Position numbers and translations under genes: made by a program
From: Malus domestica
Lineage: Eukaryota > Streptophyta > Magnoliopsida > Rosales > Rosaceae
DNA length: 64,000 nt
Direction: 5' to 3'
Assembly: GCF_042453785.1 (NCBI RefSeq)
Contig: NC_091669.1
Span: 30,645,001 to 30,709,000 of the forward strand
The notes under the pieces: generated by a model
The model's database searches: none
What the model was told of the DNA's origin: nothing
What the model saw: only the letters and a program-made list of their open reading frames with translations
Shown here: piece after piece, positions 46,558 to 57,261 of the stretch
Numbering within the stretch: the first letter of the stretch is position 1
Layout of the letters: every line of letters starts with the position of its first letter

Positions 46558-46965
46558 GGAAATCCAACGGGGTGGGAACGGTTTGATCGTGTCATGCGTG
46601 ATTAGCCGAAGTTAATTGCGGGATAAGAATAAGGATGGGCTGGCATGTGACATCTGTGGTTTTTAAATTTTATTGGACATTTGAAATGTGGACACATCCT
46701 TTGGGCCCACTCAATTTTCATGGGACCACTTATTGACTTGGAAAGATTTTTTAACATGTCCGAAATACAAAGTGGTACGTCATCTTTATAAAAATAGCAA
46801 GATTTTTATGTTTAAAAATTAATAACATAAAAAATAAATTTTTCATCATTTAAATAATAATACGTACTGTACCTGCAAGGCCAAGGAAAAATTCCTCCTT
46901 TGACTTAGCAGATTTTCTCCTTCTAGGTGTTTCTAATTTTTGTTTTACATATGCATAATTGGGTC
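46558..46965. other. intergenic, nothing supported
   Basis: Mixed AT-rich sequence without recognisable features. Confidence 0.4.
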
Positions 46966-47117
46966 GGAAAAGGATCCTCCACGGATCTTTTTTATGGGGA
47001 CCCAAATGATTAAAATTGAATTTAAATAGTATATAACGAAAATTGATTGTAGAATGAACGATCATAATTGATACATCCCTAAATCCTCATAAAGAGGATC
47101 CGGAGATGATCTTTTCC
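46966..47117. mobile_element. MITE
   Basis: Inverted ends GGAAAAGGATCCTCC..GGATC and, inverted, GGAAAAGATCATCTCCGGATC enclose about 150 bp. A second related GAGGATCCGGAG motif lies at the right end. No target duplication assigned. Confidence 0.6.
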
Positions 47118-49622
47118 AATTGGATCTAAAACCCTTCAACTTATTTTAATTGTAATCATTTTACTATTTAGGGATTCGTATTCTTTATTATAATGGTGGA
47201 ACCATATTTTTTTTTTTTTTGTCGAAAATGGTGGAACCATAGTTGTGGTTCTAAAAATTGGAACAGGATTCTCTCCAAATCACTTTTGTGCGGATTCTCA
47301 GGATGCATCAATCTGGTTCGTTCAAAAGAAAATCGAACAGCTAGAAGACTATCAAACTGAGAAGGGGCTGCGATGGCAGCAGCGGCCTTGGATCCTCCGC
47401 CTCGTGATTGCGGGATGGTTGAGAAGGGGGCGGATGTCGGAGAAGACGATAGCGTCGTCGGGATCGTAGTCGTGATTGACCGAGTAGAACCGCAGAGGAG
47501 AATTGAGGAAAAAACACCGCAGAATCGACGAGAAGAAAGAAGAAGAAAAATTGAAGAAGCTGCAGCAGAATTACAAAGAAGAAAATAGCGGCAGTTGTTG
47601 AAAGAAATCAAAATTAAAGGCTAAATTATCTTTAACATTGAGTGTTAGGTAGGATTGAATATTCCATGTGAATTGTTAACTGAACCACTAGCACACAGCC
47701 AGTCCCTAAACAACCATGGATAAGCATAACCAAACCAAATGGGACTGGTTGAGCCTTTTAATACTTCGAATTCCATAAAATAATCATAGATTCGTAACAC
47801 AATAATCGACAAAATAAGTATATTATTATTTAAATACAATGATATATTTAAGGACTTGGATTGTCTGTCTTTTCCATTCCATACTCTTCTCATACCTTCT
47901 TATATTATGTGATCACGGTTAAGTCATGTCAACATTTATTATTTAACAGATTTGAACCTAAAACCTATGTATAAAAAAGAACACTACTAAATTGTTGTAC
48001 TAAGTGACGATATAAATACTTTGTGGTTTAAAAAATTCGTATTTTTAAGGAAAAAAATTAAGTTAAATAGAAGAAAAGAAGGAAGAGGAAGTGGAAGAGG
48101 AAGCCGTGAGATATTTATGAGGACGCAACGGTGGTCGATGGGATCTTCCGGCGAGGTCATCAAGCATAACGAGGATGTGGCAGGGAGTGGTGGGTGACGT
48201 TGGATTAGTTCAATTTAGTAAAATCTAGTGAAGTCAAACAAATGCACTCTAAAATCACTTGTCAATCCAAATTGAAAACTTTATTTTTTCATATGGGATC
48301 ACGACTTTCGAAATTTATATGAAGTGGGTATGCTGTTTAATCCAGAATTTAAAATCTCCGTATTATTATTGAAATCTGATCGTAAACCAATTAGATCATA
48401 TGACATAACTTTTGACAATTGGTATAATTTTGTTTGTTTTGGTTGAAAAATGGGCCAATAAAGTATACTAGCAGAGAACCTTATCTTTAGCCTTTAGGTC
48501 GGTGGTTTAAAATAAAAAATAAGCTTTACAATATTCAGTTTAGATGGCAAACACAGAGGTTGGCAAATACAGATACGAAGAATATGATGACTCCTTCAAA
48601 CTTCATTTCTGTTGCAGAACATAATTGTGACTTGTTGAAATCACCATGGCCCCATTGAAACTTCATCATAATAGCTTCAAATTAAAGGGACCTATAACTC
48701 CTTTTCGGATGTCACTTGAATATTGATGAATAGAACTTTTGCTTCGGGTAATGTCAGGTAGATCAACTTTTTTGATCAAATTTGTAAACTTTGTGATGTG
48801 TTTCTCGGTCTGAAAAGTGCATTGTTGGAACTGGATTGGAATGCCAAGTGGCTTTAGATTTAGGAGTTACTGCTATTGCCGTATGATTAGGATCTTCGTT
48901 AGAGGCGATAGAAATTGTAAGATTTTATAATTTACAGTCAATTCAGTCAATATTTCCAATGAATAGAAGCACGTTAATCAACACTTCATTCAAAATCCAA
49001 TCATCAACAATTATATCATATGGTTTACAAAATATGATTTAAATAGATGCTTCCTTAATCCCGTCATCACTGGATTGATGTCATTTTTATATGAGATATG
49101 TGAGTCTGAGGAACCTAAAACTTTTAGACAAGCAGCTGCTAGTCCTTATTAGCAGAAGGCCATGAACATGATGCTTCTAAAAACTCAAAGGAACATGGTT
49201 TATCATAGGAAGTAAATGGGTTTACAAAATTAAGAAAAACACTAATAGTATCGTGTTTAGAAAGCAAGAATGCTCCTCTTGTACAACATCTTCTTTGTGA
49301 GTGCGAATCCAATCTTGTTGGGAAAATACTTGCAGCAGAAAAGAATTTCACGTTAGAAGCTGATCCAAAGCGGCCAACAGTTCCCGATGAGGGTAGATCC
49401 CTGCCCAGGATGGGAATGCTGGACACTTGACGTGTATATCCAACAAAATCATTCAACATAAACAAGTGGACTGGAAGAGTTGAATGCTAAATCTTGAAGA
49501 GACGAAGAAAAAGAGAACGGAAAACAAAATCTTGGAAGAGTTTTGTACCGGTTTATGTTCTTGAAACTGAAAGTTTGAAATATAGTGAGTTAATTACAAT
49601 GGTTATGAAATCGAGCGAGAGC
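47118..49622. other. intergenic with weak repeat remnants
   Basis: 47245-47600 has a GC-rich open segment (plus 47373-47588; minus 47611-47168) with no known domain, perhaps a gene fragment. 47935-48012 resembles a decayed minus-strand SINE (AGGTTCAAATC B-box-like). 49500-49622 is probably the 3' UTR of the protease gene. Nothing else supported. Confidence 0.4.
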
Positions 49623-51987
49623 TCAGGACAAGAATGTTATCATTAAGGTCATGGCATTGTACAGAGAGTGTATTAAAATGGGAGAGCTCAAGTTTCCAGT
49701 CCAACAATAGGAGCATCCAAGTACACATCCAATGATGAACAACTGTAAGAAGTTCTCACCAGATAAGTGTGCTGCACTAAAAATAGCTGAGCTTATCAAA
49801 ACTGCTGACTGCCATTTCGTAGTGGACAACATTGACGCCAATAAAAATCCTCTGTAAACAGTTTCTTCCAGCACGGGAGTGATAAAGCAGTATACGAGGA
49901 CACAGGCAGCTTGTGAGATGTTGCTGCTCAACAAGATTTCCTTCAGAACGGGGTTGTTTATATCCTGCAATGACACAGTGTAAAATAAGTTACTTGAAAG
50001 AGAACAGCATTTCCAAAACATTGTTAAACCACTGATCTACTCGTTTAGAGAAACATGAATGATATGTAATAAGAATTTGACAACGGAAACATATTCGACT
50101 TGTCTGATGCAGTTTTGAAATCATTTTAACTTAGTACCAAGTCGTATTTCTAATCATACAAGCCCTATATGACCCAAACTAGTTAAAATCAAACCACAGC
50201 CAATTAAAAGAGTAATCTCAGCCACTGTTCAAAAGCAATATGGACCATTGGATCATTCAGATAGTAAAGATACTTCGATGGCTGTAGGGCGAAAGCTAGG
50301 CTAAGATATTTGTCAGAATCTGTCAAGGTTATCTTTGGCTTATTTTGTTTATTATCATGAGCAATGAGTCAATTAAATCCATTCTTCTGTTATCATTCGC
50401 CGCTACCTAACATCAGCCAACATAAAAAATGCCGAAATATGACATCTCATTATCTGAAACATGTTTTTACCAAGCCATCAGGCCATGTAACAAAATATAT
50501 GTGTCCAGGTTTCTGATTGCGGTCTTGTTTTTGGGAAGCTTACCTTTGGTTCATTAAATATAACAATAAAAACCAGAAAACGAAGGCAGACAAGTAATAC
50601 GTTTATCATGCCAACCTTGGGGCCAACAACTCTATCAGCAAGGAAGGAAGTTAGGAAAACCAACATGAACAGAAACCCAAATCCTACGACAGATGCCAAC
50701 AGCCAGCTCCTCTCTTTTGATAGTTTGTTAGCTTTGAAGAAATTCACAAACTTATATTGTGGCTTGGCAGTACTCTGCAGAAGCAGCAGAGCTGCAATGA
50801 GCTCTAGAGTTTGAGCTCCAAGCAATGATATTGCCTGCACTACCAAAAACAATAAAAGATCAATCGACGGTGTGCAAACTGCATACTTACAAAAGCAAAA
50901 TCAAGGTTCTTAAAATTGAGAATTGCAAACAATTCCATGTGCTTTCATAGCCATGCTCCCTTGAAACAAAATGAAGCATAGGTTGATGCAAACAGCTGAA
51001 AGGATAAGCTAATTGATTACGCAATGGTTCATCTTCATCATCCTCTATTCACAGCATATGCCAATCCATATCAAAGCAGAAAGTTGAACAATTTTTATAT
51101 CCAACCCCTAACAGACTACACCTACACTAAAATGCTAAATCATGAAAAGGGAAAGACCATTGACTGGCTTTGTGCACACTTTTACTTGTAAATCACAATC
51201 TAACACATATAGACAAATGATTCATTAACAAAAATGTTTCTGCGCAAGTGTCAAACCGTGATTTCTGTATACGAAGGAATGCAATGAGCCAAGTACTCTC
51301 CGAAAAACAAGTTCTATAATTTCCCTACACAATTCCCAATCTTCCAAGAATCAAATACTGTCAAGGCCATTACTTCTCAACGTTGATAACAAAAACTAAA
51401 TGAACAGGCTCACCTCTGTCTGCGGATCAGGTACAGGTTCATGCAACAGATGGGCAACCACAGACAACCATCCAAAACTCAGAGGGATGTGCAAACTGAA
51501 CATATAGAAAGCCGTAGTGCTCCACACAGTTCCATAGTCCCATGAAGCATCTGCTGCCAGTGCCGAAAACCCCTACAATTTACAATCACAAAGAATCCCA
51601 TTTCATGTTTTTGATAAAGCGATTTTCTAAACTACTATAATCTACACGGGGCGGATTCGAACTCAGGTGCAATGCAACAAGGAACCCCAAAAACATACAT
51701 TTCACCCCCATTTGACTGAACATACTAAATCTCGGAGACTCGAAAGCGAAATTTACCTGGGAAGAGGGTTCATGGGTGCTTTCAGTTTTGTCACAAAAGC
51801 ACTTGAAACAATGTTTGGAACTGCATAAGAAGCTGGTGGATTTGAACTTGGTGCAAGAGAGAGAAGTATGGGGAGAAAGAGAGGAAGTTAGGGGATTGGA
51901 AACATGTCCTCCAAATCCAATGAGTTTTTCAGGTGCTGCAGGGTATACAGTTGCAGGATGCCACAGTTGCCACTGACATTCTATCAT
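49623..51987 (-). CDS. CPBP (CAAX/Abi-type) intramembrane protease, plastid-targeted
   Basis: Four exons: 51987-51757, 51572-51414, 50834-50616, 49964-49623; 951 nt, 316 aa, all GT..AG, phase 0. The Ser-rich N-terminus (about 60 residues) resembles a chloroplast transit peptide. Several hydrophobic segments follow (e.g. LIAALLLL, GFGFLFMLVFLTSFLA). The CPBP metalloprotease signature is complete: EETVYR (E236, E237, R241), FSAAH (H269), and HSLYN (H302, N306), the proposed zinc/catalytic residues. Plant members are thylakoid or envelope membrane proteins related to bacterial Abi/CAAX proteases; substrates are mostly unknown. Length fits. The start lies 133 bases from the divergently placed tRNA-Ser gene. 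No lesion is seen. Confidence 0.92.
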
Positions 51988-52119
51988 TCTGTTTCTCTTC
52001 CTCCAAACCGATTGGTTTGTTCAGGTTTTCGTCGCTGGAGATCATCCGATTCCCAAATATAAATGGCTAGCGGAAAGTTTGTTGTTTATCTAAGTAAAAT
52101 GAGCATGGGATTAACAACT

Positions 52120-52201
52120 GACGCTTTGGCCGAGTGGTTAAGGCGTGTGCCTGCTAAGTACATGGGGTTTCCCCGCGAGAGTTCGAATCTCTCAGGCGTC
52201 G
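52120..52201 (+). tRNA. tRNA-Ser (anticodon GCU)
   Basis: Complete class II tRNA: acceptor GACGCTT pairing with AGGCGTC, A-box TGGCCGAGTGG, anticodon loop CTGCTAA (GCT), variable arm TGGGGTTTCCCC, B-box GGTTCGA equivalent AGTTCGAATCT, discriminator G at 52201. No intron. A T-run (TTTTT) at 52207-52211 would end transcription. Confidence 0.95.
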
Positions 52202-53168
52202 TTTCAAATTTTTATTTATTTTTCTGGTAGAATTTGAATACAAAAGTTATAGACGATTGAGTTTTTGTGTGTTTGGGGCAATGAGGTTTGTGCGATTTTG
52301 CATGCGTATGGCCAGTTGCAAAGGAGGTGAAGATGGCAGAGGAGAACGTCCACCGCCTTCGCCGGCAATTCCACTGGGGGCTGGCCATCACCGCTCTCTT
52401 CCGGAAAGGGATCCTCTTCGGATCCGTCCAGCTACCCATTTGGATTTTTGAAATTTCATCAAATGACTACAAACAAAAATTCACTTTAACGTTGAATCAA
52501 ATTTCAAAGGTATAAATGAACTTGGTGGAAAGAATACGAAGATGATCACTTCCCCTCTCTCCCAAACCTGTTAACCTTTATTTGTTTATTTATTTTTTTT
52601 GGTAAATCTGGGGGTTGTTTATGTATTTGTATCTATTTAACAACCGGGGAAAAGACCACAAATATGAAATTGAAGAAGACAACGGCGTCGTTTGCCGCCA
52701 CAACACTAACTCACCATGAGGAATCCTCATTGAGGATGCATACCGCCCAGCAGTTGTTCATCATCTCCGAAATTTCTGTCGAGTTTCGGGAACCATCTCC
52801 TTCCTTGGTATAAGCCTCGCAGCTCTCTCACTCCGACCGACTGACCCAGGTATCTCTTATCCTCTTCTTTCAGTGCCGATTTTTATTCTCAACTTTACGA
52901 TTTAATAAGAGGATTTTTCACATGCTTCTGCTGACATACATAGGAACTTGCAACAATCATGAGTTGGATTTTTGGTGTACGTGGCGACTAGGGAGGCAGC
53001 TAGAACACATCAAAGTAATCCAATAAAGGTGGGCTGTTGGTGCTCACGCTTTCCACTGAATTTTGTTTCAACTACATAGTCTTCACTCTTCAAGTATATA
53101 GAACAACAACAAAAAAAAAATATGTCGGAGGCTTTCTAAACAAAGATGATTCTCACAACGCAAAAGAC
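52202..53168. other. upstream region of the PPR gene
   Basis: 52330-52440 has a short open segment (MAEENVHRLRRQFHWGLAI) without recognised family. 52680-52860 looks like a plant 5' UTR (ACGGCGTCGTTT). An in-frame extension of the PPR reading frame to about 53100 exists. Confidence 0.4.
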
Positions 53169-53206
53169 ATGTACAATAGATTTATACGTCCGGTCTATAA
53201 ACATTT

Positions 53207-53543
53207 TGTTTATACCATATTTAGGGTCTCGTATTTAGACATCGTATAAATACTTGGAGGACTTAAATGTAATTATGTAATAAAGGAAGGGGCAAATATG
53301 TAATTAGGGGAGGAGCCCTTATTCTATAAAAGGGCCTCATCACCCTCACAAACCCTAAGTCTCTCCTATCTAGAGCAAAGCTCTCACACTCTCTCCCTCA
53401 CAAATACTCTCAGATAAATACAATCAGTGTGGACGTAGCCCAAACCTTAGGGTGAACCACAATATATCTTGTGTTATTTACATTTCTGCAGATTTACGGT
53501 CGGATTTACGTTGTTCCAAGACCTCCGGTTTTGTGCATCAACA
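53207..53543 (+). repeat. 5' LTR of LARD-4
   Basis: TGTTTATACC ... GCATCAACA. TATA box at TTCTATAAAAGGGCC (about 53320). Confidence 0.92.
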
Positions 53544-53706
53544 TTTGACACCTTCTGTGGGAATCGATATGAAATGTTGTGTCGATTCTCTTTCATTTTT
53601 TCACCTCCGCCGTGAATATGCAGAAACCCCCACCAAAACACAGCAGAGCTCAGCAGGCTGCTCCCATGGTTGCTCCAAAATCATAGACAAAAAACAACAA
53701 GTAAAC

Positions 53707-53737
<31 letters not shown>

Positions 53738-54332
53738 TATATCATTCCGGAGAGAGAGAAAACAGACGACGACATATGAGACTGTCCAGAATGATCTCCT
53801 CCGTCACCTCCTCCTCGTCTTGCCAGACAACGACGTGTCGCACTCCTCTCCAACCAACCGTTAATACCATCACCATCACCCAGAGGAATATCATCTCCCT
53901 CACCAAATCATCATCATTTCCCCTCAAACATTCAATCTCCATGAACAAGCAATATCTCTCTACCCTTTCCAGCTCCAGATCAGACAATGGAACATCCCCT
54001 GATCCTCTAAATCCAGACAAAGATCGCTCATAATTCTGACGTGAGCAACCTCTTTGCCTCGTCACCTTCGTCTTCTCTGGAAACTGTATCTGGGTTCAGA
54101 TTCTCTTCCAGTACCCCAAAATCGATCAGGCCGAGCTCGTCCAGCACCGTTATCTCACTGACCACGCCTCAAGATGTGGCCACCATGTCCTCAGTTTTGA
54201 GAAGCCTCCTCGTCGACAATCAACGGCTGGCAGTAGCCCACGTCACTTTCGAGCAGAAGAAAGCAGAAGCTTCTGCTTCTCAGATTAACAAAACGACGCC
54301 GCTTGCTTCCGTGTTTCCCATCGTCGAACGAA

Positions 54333-54809
54333 ATGTCCCAAGATATTTACTTTGAGCGCCCCTTGTTCGGCGGCGCCATCACTAGCACCTTCCATCTCAG
54401 ATTCGAGGATGTGAGTAACAGTCGGCAAGTTCCCGATCACCAGGAGGCTTTGGTGGACCCTGCCCAAGACGAAAGCTTGATCTTTGAGCTTTTGGAATTG
54501 AAGCATGAAGTCGACGACAATGGAAGCGCCAACTGGTTTCTTCAAGACCTTGCCACTGAGCAAGATGCTGACGGGAGCATGGTGATCGAGCAGTCTGGCG
54601 TAATTGAGGCCCCCAGATTGTATTATAGAAACACACCTGCTGTTGTTATGAATGGAGGCTCTAGTGCGAATGCCAGGAAGGTGTGCACCCTTGAGCTTTT
54701 CTCTGCAAAAAGGCTTGAGGATCTCAAACCCATTAGAAAAGATAAAGTCACTGCTATGGTCGAGTCCATCTTCAACCACTACACCAAACTTGATGAAACG
54801 CCACCATGA
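54333..54809 (+). pseudogene. chimeric ORF: MOG1 (Ran release factor) + cytochrome P450 fragment
   Basis: ATG 54333 opens 158 codons. Residues 1-108 match plant MOG1-like Ran guanine nucleotide release factors ([52 protein letters not shown]), a nuclear-transport regulator. Residues 109-158 match the C-helix region of a plant cytochrome P450 ([29 protein letters not shown]). The two join without stop or intron, making a novel fusion inside LARD-4. Both parents are truncated: MOG1 lacks its C-terminal part and the P450 lacks anchor, I-helix and heme loop, so enzyme activity is impossible. Whether it is expressed is unknown. Confidence 0.8.
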
Positions 54810-55539
54810 CCGTTGTGCCATGGAGGTTGCTTTTCTGATTCAGCCACTAAAATTACACATGCCACACTGGACGACAAAAACACGAAAGTTGACGAAGGCG
54901 GTGGCGGTGGCTCAGGCGGTGTGCATGTGCTGCCAGGTTGGATTTCAAAGCAGTAAGGCATGAAGCAAATGTCAGGGGCAATAAAGGCGAAGCGCACCAA
55001 AAGATACCTTGCAAACATGGGTGGACAGAGAAAAAGCTTGTGAAGAGGCTGAAAGCAAAAGCAGAAGAGCAGAAAGAAAAGTACTCTGATGGGATTTTTT
55101 ACAGCTGGAGTACATCAACTTGTGTTCAAACAGCTGAAAAAGAAAAAAGCGGGGTAAGAATGGATGGGCATGACCACAATGTCCAAGAAAAGCAAGTGGA
55201 GTTAGCCCTCCAGTTTTGCCAAAAGACAGAGACAAAGACATAGTGGAAAGCAAAAGAAAAAAGAAGAAGAAAGAAATGGAGTGCAGCAAAAAAACACTGC
55301 AAAAGCAAGGAATAAACACCCCACTAGAATGATGTAATTTATTTTCCTTATCTTTCGGAAACATCTGTATAAACCCCATCAGAGGGTAATATGTATAAAC
55401 CCCATCAGATGGTAATAATAGAAAGAAAAAAAAACAAACGGAAAAGCCCAAAATAAATGGGCTGGAATATTGTGTAGAGGGCGAAGGCCCATAAGCCCAA
55501 AATAGCTCCAACCAGGCGATCAAAAATACGCCTAGTGCT

Positions 55540-56020
55540 CCACAATTATTCGGCAACTTGCCGCTATTACCACCAACCAGGTGATGAAATGTACAACCTG
55601 TACTCTAATATCATTTGGCAATTAGCCATTCATGCCACCAACCCGGTGATGAAATGTACAACCTGTACTCTCCCTCATGCCACCAACCAAGTGATCAAAA
55701 GTATGCCCAGTACTCTAAATTATACATGAGCATTACTCATGTCAATCATACATAAACATTCATGAGCATTACTCATGTCAATCATACATAAACATTCATG
55801 AGTATCACTCATGTAAACATTTATGAGTATCACTCATGTCAACATTTATGAGCATCACTTATGTCAACATCCATAAGCGTCACTCATGTCAACATTCATG
55901 AGCACCACTCATGTCACACAAAGCTTCAGGGCTACAATTACAAAGCCTCAGGGCTACAATCACAAAGCTTCAGGGCTACAATTACAAAGCCTCGGGGCTA
56001 CAATTACAAAGCTTCAGTGC
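55540..56020 (+). repeat. tandem repeats in LARD-4
   Basis: About 60-bp units with CACCAACC.GGTGAT (55560-55700), TCATGAGCATTACTCATGTCAA units (55725-55915), and four or more ~22-bp units AAAGCTTCAGGGCTACAATTAC (55918-56015). Counterparts, inverted in coordinates, occur in LARD-2. Confidence 0.8.
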
Positions 56021-56139
56021 ATGGTATACAAATACTGCCTCCAGCCGAACAAACCGCCACTTCGGCCCATACATGGATCAAATTTCAAGTCTCCAGTCAA
56101 GAGAGCCAAAAGACTCTCTTGACTGAAAACTTGAGAGAC

Positions 56140-56720
56140 TACATTATGTACCATATATTGGGCCTCAACTGGGCCTCATGAAAAATACTTGAGGGACTTA
56201 GCCCATATTTATGTATTAAGGAGCGAACCCTTATTCTATAAAAGGGACTCCCTCACTTTCATTAGAGAGCACCCATTATTTATATATTAAGGAGTGAACC
56301 CTTATTCTATAAAAGGGACTCCTTCACTTTCATTAGAGAGCACCCATTATTCATGTACTGAAGAGCGATCTCTTATTTTATAAAAGGGACTCCTTCACTA
56401 TCATTAGAGAGCAACGCCGCCAGCTGAGCAACCGCCTCGCCGCGAGCATCACTCTTAACCCATCACTTATGTATTGAGGAGCGAGCCCTTATTCTATAAA
56501 GGGACTCCCTCACCACCATTAGAGAGCATTGCCGTCTACTGAGCAACCGCCTCGCCGCGAGTATCAACTTTAGCCCATCATTTATGTATTAAGGAACGAG
56601 CCCTTATTCTATAAAAGGGACTCCCTCACCATCATTAGAGAGCATCAATTCTAGCCCATCGTTCATGTATTGAGAAGTGAGCCCTTATTCTATAAAAAGG
56701 ACTCCCTCACCTTCAAACGC
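56140..56720 (+). repeat. array of LTR-promoter-like segments in LARD-4
   Basis: After an LTR-U3-like stretch (GTACCATATATTGGGCCTC) six copies of CCTTATTCTATAAAAGGGACTCC (with small changes) are spaced about 70-120 bp apart, each in LTR orientation. The LTR itself has CCTTATTCTATAAAAGGGCCTCC. Confidence 0.8.
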
Positions 56721-56924
56721 CGCAAGCCGAGCCAACCAAGGCAACATAAGCCAGACGCCGAGCAGCCTCGCAGCGCTACTTCTAATTGAGCGTCATTTCA
56801 GATTGAGCACTGCCTCATATCGAGCATCAGTTCAAGACATCATCTAGTTACTTTGGCCCACACATGGACTGAATTTCAAGTCTCCAGCCAAAAGACTTTC
56901 TTGACTGAAGACTTGGGGGACTAC

Positions 56925-57261
56925 TGTTTATACCATATTTAGGGCCTCGTATTTAGACCTCGTATAAATACTCGGGGGATTTAAATGTAATTATGTAACA
57001 AAGGAAGGGGCAAATATGTAATTAGGGGAGGAGCCCTTATTCTATAAAAGGGCCTCCTCACCCTCACAAACCCTAAGTCTCTCCTATCTAGAGCAAAACT
57101 CTCACACTCTCTCCCTCACAAATACTCTCAGATAAATACAATTAGTGTGGGCATAACCCAAACCTTGGGGTGCACCACAATACATCTTGTGTTATTTACA
57201 TTTCTGCAGATTCACAGTCGGATTTACGTTGTTCCAAGACCTCCGATTTTGTGCATCAACA
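56925..57261 (+). repeat. 3' LTR of LARD-4
   Basis: Same ends and length as the 5' LTR; it abuts the polypurine tract on its left and the PPR sequence on its right, and may drive transcripts into the PPR remnant. Confidence 0.92.

Larger units (their letters stand above)
53207..57261 (+). mobile_element. LARD-4: complete non-autonomous LTR retrotransposon with host exon fragments
   Basis: CATTT duplicated at 53202-53206 and 57262-57266. LTRs of 337 bp each (53207-53543, 56925-57261) differ at about 18 positions by eye, roughly 5%, so the insertion is not recent. Primer site 53546-53561 and polypurine tract GACTTGGGGGACTAC (56910-56924) are in place. No gag/pol. It carries a MOG1-P450 fusion frame, unrecognised open segments (53760-54340, 54840-55240) and 3' tandem arrays. 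Inserted in the PPR coding sequence in sense orientation. Confidence 0.93.

Noticed and set aside
53712..53743. A-run followed by (AT)n
   Set aside because: Simple microsatellite in LARD-4, no further meaning inferred.
55918..56015. Short regular repeats resembling a CRISPR-like array
   Set aside because: Units are contiguous tandem repeats without unique spacers, inside a plant retrotransposon.
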